A stretch of 64,000 nt of DNA, taken from Ktedonosporobacter rubrisoli. Its GTDB lineage: Bacteria; Chloroflexota; Ktedonobacteria; Ktedonobacterales; Ktedonobacteraceae. Within the stretch, counting starts at the first letter, position 1; each line of letters starts with the position of its first letter. Below, piece by piece: positions 17,397 to 25,796 of the stretch. The notes under the pieces are model-generated. The model worked only from the letters and a program-made list of their open reading frames with translations. It did not search any database and was not told the DNA's origin. The stretch lies in the NCBI RefSeq assembly GCF_004208415.1, contig NZ_CP035758.1:5208001-5272000 (forward strand), in the 5' to 3' direction. A program made the position numbers and the translations under genes.

Positions 17397-18523
17397 CTAT
17401 GGCACGTGCCTGGTATCGGCGATACGCTTGCCAATGCTGTCAGGAGTATCAAACCAATCATCCTTGTCGGGGTAATAATAATCGACGTTGGGATCTGGCG
17501 GCCAGCGCCAGATGCGGCGTAGATCCTGTAGGGCAAGCTCAAGCAGCCAGCGTTGCTTAAACTCGTCAATGCGCTCATCAAGAAAGTCCCATAACTCATC
17601 CCCTTCGAGTACGTTGATCCCACGTGCACCGGCGGATTGCGTATAGCGTTCAGCATAATCTACTAATTTGAGCCGGGTAGGGGTAAGCGCGACAGAGCCC
17701 AGGCCCATTGGTTTGGCATAGCCGATTTTATGGCGCATACTATCTTCAAGCGCAATCGCATAGATCATGGCCGAAAATTCGTCGGGCGCCAGCCCGGTAA
17801 AGTCGAGAGCAAAATGAAACTGCGTGCCATAGTCAAGGGGGCGGATATAGCGATTGGCTGGTCTGCCCCCATAAGAATAATCTTATTTTCGCTTAACAGT
17901 TCCTTATCTCGGGAATGGTGAAAATAGTATTTGCGTCCAGCAATATACCTGCCCGACTCGTCGAGATAGAAGCTGGCATGATGTGGCTTAGGCTCCATCA
18001 GTGGAAGCGTATAGATCGGCTTATCGTAGAGGTAGACCTTATCGCTATAGGCGCAAGCATCGCCAATATTCACCTTACCCAGGAAGACTCCTCTGGCGCC
18101 CTCTTTAAGCATGCCGAAGAGGCGGCAGGCGATGCATAACTCTGCATTAGAATGGCAGTGCCTAAATTCTTCTTGCACTTTGCCCTCATAGTGTACCTTA
18201 TCGCGCTCATAGCGCCCGGCATAAAGGGTCAGGCAACCGTTGGCCAGGCTCTCCACGACACAACGCAGCATACCCTTGAGCGAGCTGCCTGGCAGAATAT
18301 ACTCGCCCTGCCGATTTTGTAGCGAGAGGGCCGGTTTTCGCAAATCTAAGGAGCTGGAATGAGGATCAATGATAAACAGAGGCGTCTCGGCATAGACACC
18401 TACTTCCAGGCGCCCTGAATAAAGCTGTTGTCCTTGCGCATCAGTAAAGCGATGGTGCCAGGCAGGACGGCGGCGCTCTGGTGGTCGCGACCAATCTATA
18501 CGCACAAAATCATAAGGATTCAT
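17397..18523 (-). pseudogene. Cas7-type RAMP protein, frameshifted at a G run
   Basis: Two overlapping frames make one RAMP protein of about 375 residues. The first frame (18523 down to 17765) has the Gly-rich loop LPGSSLKGMLR, the Cys cluster CIACRLFG and GKVNIGDA. It loses the frame at the G5 run on the minus strand (plus-strand C run 17866-17870). Adding one G gives MGGRPANRYIRPLDYGTQFHF and joins the second frame (17768 down to 17397), with HKIGYAKPMGLGSVAL, the typical C-terminal RAMP loop. Cas7 subunits form the crRNA-binding backbone. The ATG overlaps the iscB stop (ATGA) and has no ribosome site of its own, since the inserted element replaced its old upstream sequence. The break could be real decay, phase variation or a sequencing error. 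Confidence 0.75.
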
Positions 18524-19796
18524 GATTTCAGCGGCAGGAGACCCGCCCCTTGAGGGGAGGGAAGAATGCCGCTCCTCCTTTCGATTAAACAGGCAGAAGC
18601 CCTCTGGACTCGTTTCAACTGTTTGTGACTGGCGCTGGCATGGATCTTCTTCCCATCCAGGGACCGCAAATCAAAGTAGCCCGAACTTCTGCGCCCAAAC
18701 ACAAAGCAGACTGTCCCTTGATAGCTCACGCAGTCAAAAAGTCGAAAACCATGGACCAACTTGGCAGCGGTATTGCGCTGCCTGTTGCCCCCTTTTCTGA
18801 TGGTGGCTTTGTGCAGTTGGCGGTTATTGCGCCGAACGAACTTCATCAGGTAAGAGGTGCCATCGGAGCAAGCCAGGGGGTTCCTACTGATGCAGCGGGC
18901 ATCCACGAGATGAGATTTCTCCAATTTGTGTTCAATCCGGGACTGCTTGGTGATGTACCCATATGTCAGATGGACGTTGGGAAACTGAGCACGTGCCTGC
19001 TCATAGATCTTCCCCCAATGATGCCCATCTGGGTTGCATCCCGAAACCCGTTGCTCTTCCTGGTGATCTTGTGCTCTTGGTGCCTCCGGTGAATGAGATC
19101 GTGACAGGTCTCACACAAGGTAATCAGGTTCTCTGGACGATCCCCACCCGTCTTTCGACTCTCGATGTGATGCACATTGAGTACTGCATCTTGCGACGTG
19201 CCCTGGCACCACTGGCACCGGTGGGAATCGCGCCAGAGCACGTACTCACGCACATTCCAGAAGCCCAGTTGTGGCCCTTGCTGGTAGTGTATGCCCTCAA
19301 TCTCAGGATGCTGGATCTTCTGGATATCGAACTGAGCCACCTCAATCGTCGTTTGGTTCACTGGCAAGAGCTTATGAACCATCTTGATGAGTTTGAGATG
19401 GGCATCGAGCCGGTGTTGGACTGAGGGAGCAAGCCAGCCATCTGGCTTCTTTCTATTGCGAAATCTGGATGGTCGGTAGCGGGTCTTGCGGCTCCTTCTG
19501 GCTCGGCGAAATTGCTGACGTGTCGCCAACAGTTGCTGGATATCCGTGCGAGGCTTTGCCTCCGCTTCAAAGAGAACGGTCTGCTCTGTCGTTGCTGCCA
19601 CTCCGATGTGTCTGCTTCCGGCATCAATGCCGAGTGATATCTCTTGTTTGTACCCGGAACTGCCATGGCGCAATTGAATGGTGAAGGGTTCCATCCGTAC
19701 AATGTTTGCCTTGCCCTGCTTCAAGAGCAGCCGTGCCTTGTGTGGCTGACAGGGCATAAGTGGTTTCCCATGACAATTCAAAACATACACGAACAT
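18520..19796 (-). pseudogene. iscB: IscB RNA-guided nuclease (ISC element), frameshifted at a G run
   Basis: IscB, the OMEGA ancestor-type relative of Cas9. Numbered from the ATG at 19796: PLMP at 12-15, RuvC-I LGIDAGS with Asp58, an Arg-rich bridge helix at about 96-116, RuvC-II TTIEVAQFD with Glu152, and an HNH domain with NVHHIE (207-212) and CHDLIH. The frame breaks at a G5 run (plus-strand C run 19012-19016). One extra G restores the RuvC-III block KSHLVDARCI and the C-terminal domain, giving about 425 residues, a normal length. The stop TGA overlaps the ATG of the downstream cas7. The gene sits inside the type III cas operon and is co-directional with it. Catalytic residues look intact apart from the frameshift. 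Confidence 0.85.
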
Positions 19797-19990
19797 AACG
19801 TGCATCATCCTTTCAGATGTATGGTACGCTTCGCCAATGTTCAAGCGGCTTGTTCGGTCTGCAACACCGTTCCTACCCATCAGAACTTTTAATCACAGGC
19901 GATAGGGCTCCAGGCTAGCGTAGACACCTGGAGGTATCGTGACCGCTCGAACGTAGTCCAGTAAAGGACTCAGGCTAGTCAATGAAGGCT
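18525..19990 (-). mobile_element. ISC (IscB) insertion within the cas operon
   Basis: The segment between the csx19-like stop (19992) and the cas7 start (18523) consists only of the presumed omega RNA and iscB. Near the right end on the minus strand, CCCCTCAAGGGG (within 18541-18560) forms a short hairpin of the type found at IS200/IS605-family ends. No tyrosine transposase is present, so the element is non-autonomous. Both flanking cas genes keep their ends. Confidence 0.65.
19797..19985 (-). ncRNA. Presumed omega RNA of the IscB element
   Basis: The 190 non-coding bases directly upstream of iscB on the same strand are where IscB systems carry their guide omega RNA. Hairpins seen are CTCCAGG (19908-19914) with CCTGGAG (19927-19933), and AGTCC (19955-19959) with GGACT (19966-19970). 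The octamer CAGGCTAG occurs twice (19911-19918, 19971-19978). The guide would lie at the 5' end near 19985, at the edge of the element. Boundaries are approximate. Confidence 0.6.
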
Positions 19991-19991
19991 C

Positions 19992-20690
19992 TTACAAGCC
20001 TCCGGCGATCTCTCCGGGGGTCATTGACAACTGCACTCCACTCTTTTTCCTATCCCAGGTGCGAATACCTTGCAGGCGGAATAGCTCGATCTGTCCCGAT
20101 TCTTTATTCCTATACTCACGTATGCTCACAATAACGTAACGCTTCCCCTCATGCAATTCTTCCTCGGTCAGTGGATAGCGCAGCACACGGGGAATGCGCA
20201 GTTCGGCATAATCGCCCTCCTGCAGGCCAGGACCCATCTCTTTTAGGGTCTCACTTCTCAGGCGCTCGCCAAAAAGGTAGTAGTCTTTCGTCTTTGCATC
20301 ATATCTCGCTTCAAGGGTTTTGGCGCTATCCTTCGTTTCTGTACTATGTTTCCCCTGAGCAGCAAAGGTATCTTCCAGGCCATGAGCTGCCAACACGGCT
20401 TGGCGCTGATCAAGCCCACAGTACACAACGCGAAATTCTTCTTTCTCCTGACGTTCCCAGCGCAACTCGGCATCCGGTGTAAAGATGCGCCCAGCAGTAA
20501 ACTTGGCAAAAGGGATCTCTTTATCATACTGGGCAAAACGCAGCAGATTGAGCCTCTCATCTCTCTTCTTAACGACCCGGGTAGGCAGGCTTTCCAGCAG
20601 GAAGAGCGAGGTACCAGGGAAGTCGCACGCTGCAATGAGCTCCCCTAAGCTTCCAGGAGCAAGCAATCCTGTGTAGAGTATCTCGCTCAC
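19992..20690 (-). CDS. Csx19-like type III-D CRISPR protein
   Basis: 232 residues, soluble, rich in charged strands. RIFTPDAELRWERQ (about 68-81) and a following strand-rich half recall the TIGR03984/Csx19 family, a small type III-D component of uncertain function. The match is from memory and by eye. The GTG start overlaps the stop of the preceding cas7 by 4 bases (GTGA), so translation is coupled. Residues about 113-128 are Lys/Thr/Ser-rich and probably a flexible loop. The ISC element begins just after its stop. Confidence 0.5.
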   Translation of the reverse strand: MSEILYTGLLAPGSLGELIAACDFPGTSLFLLESLPTRVVKKRDERLNLLRFAQYDKEIPFAKFTAGRIFTPDAELRWERQEKEEFRVVYCGLDQRQAVLAAHGLEDTFAAQGKHSTETKDSAKTLEARYDAKTKDYYLFGERLRSETLKEMGPGLQEGDYAELRIPRVLRYPLTEEELHEGKRYVIVSIREYRNKESGQIELFRLQGIRTWDRKKSGVQLSMTPGEIAGGL

Positions 20691-21766
20691 CTGGCCACAC
20701 CCTTTTCCAATAGAGCAGCTTTAAGCGAAGCAGTCCATTCTCGCTCTGGAGGCACATCCCAGGCTTGCATACGCTTAATAAAGCTCTGAATGGCTCCCTG
20801 GCGTAAGGAATCCAGCGCCTCGCCGGTAAAGGCTCGTTCGTTACGAATGCCACGTTCACGGCTCTCTACCTGACCAGTAAAAGCTAAGCTATCATCGCTC
20901 TGCGTCCCATAACTTCCATCATTGAGCCAGCGTCCCAGGCCCCATACCTCATTGGCCGGCATCTTAGAAGCTTCTCTGCTCCCGCGTATAGTGCTGATCA
21001 CAAATCCCCCCGGACGCCCATTGCGTCCCTGCGGGCTGATCTGAGCCACAACTTTGCCCAGGCCGCGCGAACGTCCCGACCCGATATGGATCAGCTCGTC
21101 TTCCAAATCCTGCAAAATGACGAAAAGCATGCCAAGCTGCCAGATTTCGAAGTTGCGCAGATGAATATCAGTCTCAAAAATCACGCCCGTGCTCACGACC
21201 TCCAGCTCAAATTTAGCTCCGTGGCTGGCGCCGCCCGTCAAGCGATCTATGCCAACGCCGTCGCGCTGTTCGGTGAAAGAGCCCGAGGCGAGGTAGGCAT
21301 CGCTGATCGCAATACGTCCGATAAAGCCTGTTGAGCCGAAGAGGCGGCACGTAGGACAGGAATAGGCATAGGCAAGATCTGTGCGGGCTTCTAAGGCTGC
21401 CCTCAAGGTATTTTGCTCAAGATTGCGCTCTTCTCCGCCCTCGGGTTTGACCAGGCGCGTAAACATCTCGCCGCAGGACACGCGATAGTCGTGTTGCGCA
21501 AGGTCGACAATTTTATCTTCATTGCCGGAAAAAGGATAACATACAACGCGCGGCTTTAAACTGCAGACAATCTTTTCACTATGGCTGCGAAAGACACCCT
21601 TGAGCGAGCTGCCCGGCAAGAAGATTTCTGACCTGCCGTTGCGAAAAGTGAGCACTGGCGTCATATCGGGGCCGCTGATCGTAGCTTGCCCCGAGCGCAC
21701 GAGTAACGGTCCAGTTGTGGTGATGCGCAAGGTAAAGTAGGCTTCATTCACCAATTTCTTCAACAT
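20687..21766 (-). CDS. Cas7-type RAMP protein with likely catalytic Asp
   Basis: 359 residues. The N-terminal ferredoxin-like strand leads to ATISGPDMTPVLTFRNG (about 28-44), where the Asp before MTPV occupies the place of the target-RNA-cleaving Asp of Csm3-type subunits. Next are FLPGSSLKGVFRSH and a Zn-type cluster with CPTCRLFGSTGFIG (about 136-149) and RIAISDAYL. HIGSGRSRGLGKV is the C-terminal Gly-rich loop. The region after residue 240 is longer than in Csm3 and may be an extra domain or insertion. The ATG has AAGGAG upstream. It would form part of the crRNA-binding backbone and cut bound RNA at regular intervals. Confidence 0.8.
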   Translation of the reverse strand: MLKKLVNEAYFTLRITTTGPLLVRSGQATISGPDMTPVLTFRNGRSEIFLPGSSLKGVFRSHSEKIVCSLKPRVVCYPFSGNEDKIVDLAQHDYRVSCGEMFTRLVKPEGGEERNLEQNTLRAALEARTDLAYAYSCPTCRLFGSTGFIGRIAISDAYLASGSFTEQRDGVGIDRLTGGASHGAKFELEVVSTGVIFETDIHLRNFEIWQLGMLFVILQDLEDELIHIGSGRSRGLGKVVAQISPQGRNGRPGGFVISTIRGSREASKMPANEVWGLGRWLNDGSYGTQSDDSLAFTGQVESRERGIRNERAFTGEALDSLRQGAIQSFIKRMQAWDVPPEREWTASLKAALLEKGVAR

Positions 21767-21811
21767 AGCAATCTGCTCCTTATAACCCCCACAAGACGCA
21801 TAGGTACAAGC

Positions 21812-22711
21812 CTATTGATCTTTGAATAGCGTAGCGAGCTGTTGATCTATAAAATCCTGGCCATTCTCGACCACAGTATGAAACTTCTTTTCACGATCTC
21901 TATTCAGGAGATAATTGCGCAAGCGGCGATTGCGCTCCTTCTCGTCGCAATGTTCGAGATCAAACTCATAGACTCGCAAATTTTTCAGCAGGCAAACGCC
22001 TAAGCCACGTGAGCGCTTGCCGCCAATCGTCCCAAAGCCGCTGACAAACTCGCTCAAGCCAAGGCTCAATAATAACAAATCATTTGGCTCAGCATTTTCA
22101 AGCGTTATTTCGAGTTGAAAGATAGCGCTGGCCGCAACCACCTCAAAATCGTACTTCAGGCGATCTCTTGCCTTTTCGCTATCGCGGTCAATCGCCACAC
22201 CATCGCGCACCTGCACAATTGCCTCGCTCTCGATGCCGGCGGGCATATAGAGATCATTGATCGCGACACGCGAAGCGGCGAAAGGCGAGCCAAAGAGCCT
22301 GCAGGTATCGCAGAGCTCCTTACGGGCCTCTTCAAGGATCTTTTCTACTTCCTGCAGCGTTTTACCTCGTCGCCGCTGAGCAATTCGGCCCTGTCGCACG
22401 GTTGAGCAGACAGCCAGGCCTTGTTGTTCGGCAGCATCAAGCTCATCCTCGTCAATTCCGATCAGGCCACATGAACTCAAAGCGCCGGGAAGTCCTGGCA
22501 CCAGCTTTTCCACAGTGCTACGCAATGAGCCCTTGAAACTTGAGCCAGGGATATAGGGGACCTCCTCCGGCGTAAGCACAACCGGGCTATTGCTGCTGCT
22601 CAAAGTGGCCTTGCCGCCGCCAATATGCAGTCCAGTCTGCATTTCCAGTTGACCAGTAAAGAGATAACGGTTGCGGAGCTGATAACGATTCTCCTGTTGC
22701 TGCTCAGACAT
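21812..22711 (-). CDS. Cas7-type RAMP protein (Csm3-like), catalytic Asp apparently replaced
   Basis: 299 residues. HIGGGKATLSSSNSPVV, then VPYIPGSSFKGSLR (about 50-63), the Cys motif CDTCRLFGSPFAASRVAIND and the C-terminal IGGKRSRGLGVCLL give a complete Csm3-like outline. The position usually read as D-SPVV (the RNA-cleaving Asp) reads N-SPVV here, so this subunit may bind but not cut target RNA. A Cys-rich loop (CGLIG) lies near residue 82. It starts 8 bases after the preceding small-subunit gene. The alignment was made by eye. Confidence 0.8.
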   Translation of the reverse strand: MSEQQQENRYQLRNRYLFTGQLEMQTGLHIGGGKATLSSSNSPVVLTPEEVPYIPGSSFKGSLRSTVEKLVPGLPGALSSCGLIGIDEDELDAAEQQGLAVCSTVRQGRIAQRRRGKTLQEVEKILEEARKELCDTCRLFGSPFAASRVAINDLYMPAGIESEAIVQVRDGVAIDRDSEKARDRLKYDFEVVAASAIFQLEITLENAEPNDLLLLSLGLSEFVSGFGTIGGKRSRGLGVCLLKNLRVYEFDLEHCDEKERNRRLRNYLLNRDREKKFHTVVENGQDFIDQQLATLFKDQ

Positions 22712-22719
22712 TCATACAC

Positions 22720-23172
22720 CTACTTTCTCCCTAAGCGCGCAGCCGACTCCTGAGCTGCCAGCACGCCATTTTCCGCGATGAGATGTTGAATAAAATCGCG
22801 CGCCAGCAAGAGCATAATTTCATCCATCTGCTGAGTCTCTTCTTTCCGGCTCAATCCAGCGCGCAGCAGAGAAAATTCATCTTTGATACGCTTGTTACGC
22901 ATGGTCATAAAGATTTTTTCCAGATACTCATAGAACAGCTTGATATGACGCTTCTTCTCCTGCCAGTTTCTATCGCGCTGATGACGAATAAACCTACCAA
23001 GTTCGGCATAGCTGTCGGAACTGGCAATATTGAGCAAACCCATAACCTGGCTGTTGGGCAGTGGGGCACCCTCTTCTCCCTTCACAAACTGGCGAATAAA
23101 GGCGACGGCCTCGGGATAGAGCGTTTCATCGCTGAGCTGCCAAATCTTGCGCAGTTGATCAGGCTCCAGCAT
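22720..23172 (-). CDS. Cas11-like small subunit, copy B
   Basis: About 150 residues, almost wholly helical, no membrane segment. LPNSQVMGLLNIASSDSYAE matches the QMTGLENIANSALKYTD block of the gene upstream, and both continue with an I-K/R-x-Q-x-x-R helix, so the two are paralogs. Helical paired proteins of this size in type III loci are small subunits (Cas11/Csm2/Cmr5 type) that line the target RNA. The ATG at 23172 has AAAGGAG upstream and begins 7 bases after the neighbour's stop. The longer frame to 23205 overlaps the neighbour and is not preferred. Confidence 0.65.
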   Translation of the reverse strand: MLEPDQLRKIWQLSDETLYPEAVAFIRQFVKGEEGAPLPNSQVMGLLNIASSDSYAELGRFIRHQRDRNWQEKKRHIKLFYEYLEKIFMTMRNKRIKDEFSLLRAGLSRKEETQQMDEIMLLLARDFIQHLIAENGVLAAQESAARLGRK

Positions 23173-23179
23173 ACCTTGC

Positions 23180-23641
23180 CTAGCTCCTTTCCCATTTCTG
23201 CACATTAAATTCGTATTGAATGACCATCTGACGAATAAATTGGCGGATCAGGAGGATATAGACGCGCCGACGCACCTGCTCCATCTCTTCCTCATCGGGC
23301 ACAGCTTTCTGCAGCTCAGCATTTCTACAAATCCCATCGCGCTTGCCTTGAAGACTGTCGCTCAAGTAGTCTAGCAGGCGTTTACCGAAGCCTATATCAG
23401 GATTTGCAGCATACTCGTACCCTTTACGCCAGTAATCAAAGCGCGCGGTCTGGCGCTTGATATAGTCAAGCACATCGGTATATTTGAGCGCGCTATTGGC
23501 GATATTCTCCAGACCCGTCATCTGCGAGCGATGCTTTTCTCCGACAACCTTTGCCGCATGACACCCCAGCGCAACGGCATCTTCATAGAAGCCTTCAGCA
23601 TACCTGTTGACCAGATAGATAATCAGCATCTCTTTATTCAT
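23180..23641 (-). CDS. Cas11-like small subunit, copy A
   Basis: About 153 residues, helical and basic. It shares the GLENIA block and following helix with copy B downstream. Its ATG overlaps the csx10 stop (ATGA), so its level is tied to that of Csx10. A Csm2-like role filling the minor filament of the effector complex is likely from size, fold and place, though sequence identity to named families was not recognised. Two diverged copies side by side are unusual, since most type III operons have one. Confidence 0.65.
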   Translation of the reverse strand: MNKEMLIIYLVNRYAEGFYEDAVALGCHAAKVVGEKHRSQMTGLENIANSALKYTDVLDYIKRQTARFDYWRKGYEYAANPDIGFGKRLLDYLSDSLQGKRDGICRNAELQKAVPDEEEMEQVRRRVYILLIRQFIRQMVIQYEFNVQKWERS

Positions 23642-25011
23642 AGCACATCCACCTTCTGATGAAATGCATCCGATACACATATGCGCCCAAAGCCCTCAGC
23701 GCGCCGCTTGCCAGCGCCTTGCGCCTCCAGCTGATAAAGCGCCCGCAAGATATCTGCATCCAGGGCAGGAGCAGGAAGCGAAAAGAGAAAGACAGAACCG
23801 GTGTCGATGGCCAGTTCGTTGGTTCGCGGCATTCCCCACAGATCCTGCCAGCCGGTAATGCGCCGGATGCTGGCCGCGTAATATTCTAGCTTCAAGCTCT
23901 TTGAATAATCTTCAAGATGCGCTCGCAACTCTTCCAGCTTTTTACATAATCTCTGCTTTGCCTCTTCATCCGACCATGCGCGCGCTCTATTGCCAAGTAA
24001 GTCTGCCACGGTTTGCTCATCAAGCGAACCACGATAGCTCAGGCTATCATTAGCCAGAATCAGCGGTGAGTGCAGAGTCAGCGCAAAGAAGTAGCGAGTT
24101 TCTAGTTCTTTAAAGCCGTAAGTTTTCACGTGGGTTTGAAAGCAGTTGTTTAATTCATCCAATCGCTTTTCAATTTTTTCAGAATATGTTTCCTTTTCAT
24201 AATCATCAAAGTCTACCCAGACTTTGCCCATGCCGCGCGTGCGTCCGGTCCCGATATGCATCATTCCTGAAGCATTTGCATCCTGGAGAAATTTCTTAAA
24301 ATCCTTGCCGAGCTGCTCGTCAGCCAGTTGAACCATGCCCCAGAAGCGCATACCGTCTTTGAAGACCTGGCGATTGTACAATATGCCGTCCTGCACTGTT
24401 CCCGAAGCGCGATGAATACCGGTATACGTATGCAGATAGAGGTATTTTTTTACCTGGGCCGTTTGCGCCTCTTTCAGATCAAGCAGGTTACGGCGATAGT
24501 ATCCCTCTAAGCGATCCATAGGTTCCTGGCAAGGCCGCTGCTTTTCAGGGTCACCCTTACAGCGTCTATGCTCACGCAGAGTAGCTAGAAGCCCTTCACG
24601 ACCTAGCTTATCATGGCCATAGGTGAATAAGAAGCGATCAAGTAAGCTATCACGCACGCCGTGGGTCTCTTCATCCTCATCTTTCTTAGTGCCAGAGGTA
24701 GGTCGGAAACCGGGATGGCGCTTACAGCTCTGGGCAGTTTTGGGCAAGGGATAGACAGGCGAGTCCTGCCCATGCAAGCCGTCATCCTTAAAGACTGCCG
24801 GATAGAGATATGGATAATATATCTCGCCATTCAGGAAGAAGCGCCGAAATTGCTCTTCATCAGTGCCTCGTAAAGCGCGATGGAGCGCGGCCAGACTTCC
24901 CATCAAAGCTGTACCGGGGATATAGTGAGCCGTCTCCGCGCCATCGTGGGCATGATCAGCACGTACAGTCAAAGGAGAGAGGGTATCCAGCCTGATATAA
25001 ATCTTTTTCAT
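23638..25011 (-). CDS. csx10: Csx10, Cas5-group RAMP of type III-D complexes
   Basis: 457 residues with two RAMP domains. The first has YIPGTALMGSLAALHRAL (about 30-47), a long insert with basic and Cys residues (CKRHPGF), and MHIGTGRTRGMGKVWV (about 252-267). The second ends with GAGKRRAEGFGRICV (about 431-445), the Gly-rich loop typical of Csx10. Csx10 takes the Cas5 place at the 5' tag of the crRNA, next to Cas10. The ATG overlaps the stop of the preceding cas7 (ATGA) with GGAGGAG directly upstream. It marks the locus as III-D-like. Confidence 0.75.
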   Translation of the reverse strand: MKKIYIRLDTLSPLTVRADHAHDGAETAHYIPGTALMGSLAALHRALRGTDEEQFRRFFLNGEIYYPYLYPAVFKDDGLHGQDSPVYPLPKTAQSCKRHPGFRPTSGTKKDEDEETHGVRDSLLDRFLFTYGHDKLGREGLLATLREHRRCKGDPEKQRPCQEPMDRLEGYYRRNLLDLKEAQTAQVKKYLYLHTYTGIHRASGTVQDGILYNRQVFKDGMRFWGMVQLADEQLGKDFKKFLQDANASGMMHIGTGRTRGMGKVWVDFDDYEKETYSEKIEKRLDELNNCFQTHVKTYGFKELETRYFFALTLHSPLILANDSLSYRGSLDEQTVADLLGNRARAWSDEEAKQRLCKKLEELRAHLEDYSKSLKLEYYAASIRRITGWQDLWGMPRTNELAIDTGSVFLFSLPAPALDADILRALYQLEAQGAGKRRAEGFGRICVSDAFHQKVDVL

Positions 25012-25796
25012 CCTATCTCCTCCTCGGCATAAAGGGCATAGTAAGAGAGCAGCGAAAGGTTATCTAACCAGCCCATCCATTCCTCTTTCTCCTTTTTCTC
25101 GTTTTTGATGGATACCTGGCTGATCTCCAGACCGCATTCACCCTTGCCCACCGATTTATTGCCGCCCAGGCGCTCAACCATATGCAATCCTGCCAACAAT
25201 AGGAGCAGAGAATAGGTAGGAGTGATTTTACCCGTTTCGGTCTCTAACTCCTCTATCGGTATGCATTCTAGCCAGCCAGTCACGCTGCCTTTAAAGGTGA
25301 TCTCTCGCAGACCAAATTCGCTGCTATAGAGCGCACCCGGGACCGCGGTTCGCGTAGGACGATCAAGGCGGGCCTGGGTATACAAAAACGTCTGCAAGAC
25401 TGGCTTTTCATGCTCATCCTCCTGCTGCGATATCTTCTCATCTTCCGCAAGTCGCGCATCCTCAAAGTGGAGGTGGCCGGGATAATAGGAAGAGCCAAAG
25501 ATGCGCGTAACCATAGAAAGAGGATGACCAATGAGCCAAAGCGCCTTCTCGGTATCGTGTGGGCTCACGATATGCTGGCTGGCCTGGGAACTTGCCTCTT
25601 CAGTGTAGAGACGCTCAAGCCGCTCGCAATGCTCGCGCACGCAGCCCTTAAGCGAGGAGCCTGGCACATACAGATTGTTGTCGCGATCTCGTACAACCGT
25701 GCGGTCGATCAAACCAACGCGCAAACCGCTACCCATATGAAATGGCGTTCTGAACTTCAGGTCATAGTGTATTTCGATAAGATCAGTTCTCGTCAA
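25008..25796 (-). CDS. Cas7-type RAMP protein (Csm3/Cmr4-like)
   Basis: 262 residues. FHMGSGLRVGLIDRTVVRD (about 19-37) has an Asp in the place of the RNA-cleaving Asp of Csm3, followed by LYVPGSSLKGCVREH. The C-terminal loop reads RLGGNKSVGKGECGL. It lacks the CxxC-LFG cluster of the other three RAMPs, with IFGSS in its place. The start is a TTG at 25796 with GGAGAG upstream, overlapping the end of cas10 by 14 bases. It is the first backbone gene after cas10. Confidence 0.75.
   Translation of the reverse strand: MTRTDLIEIHYDLKFRTPFHMGSGLRVGLIDRTVVRDRDNNLYVPGSSLKGCVREHCERLERLYTEEASSQASQHIVSPHDTEKALWLIGHPLSMVTRIFGSSYYPGHLHFEDARLAEDEKISQQEDEHEKPVLQTFLYTQARLDRPTRTAVPGALYSSEFGLREITFKGSVTGWLECIPIEELETETGKITPTYSLLLLLAGLHMVERLGGNKSVGKGECGLEISQVSIKNEKKEKEEWMGWLDNLSLLSYYALYAEEEIG

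Noticed and set aside
19005..19020. Programmed -1 frameshift at the G run in iscB
   Set aside because: The run ATT GGG GGA is not a standard slippery heptamer in the zero frame, and no pseudoknot is evident after it. A lost G explains the break more simply.
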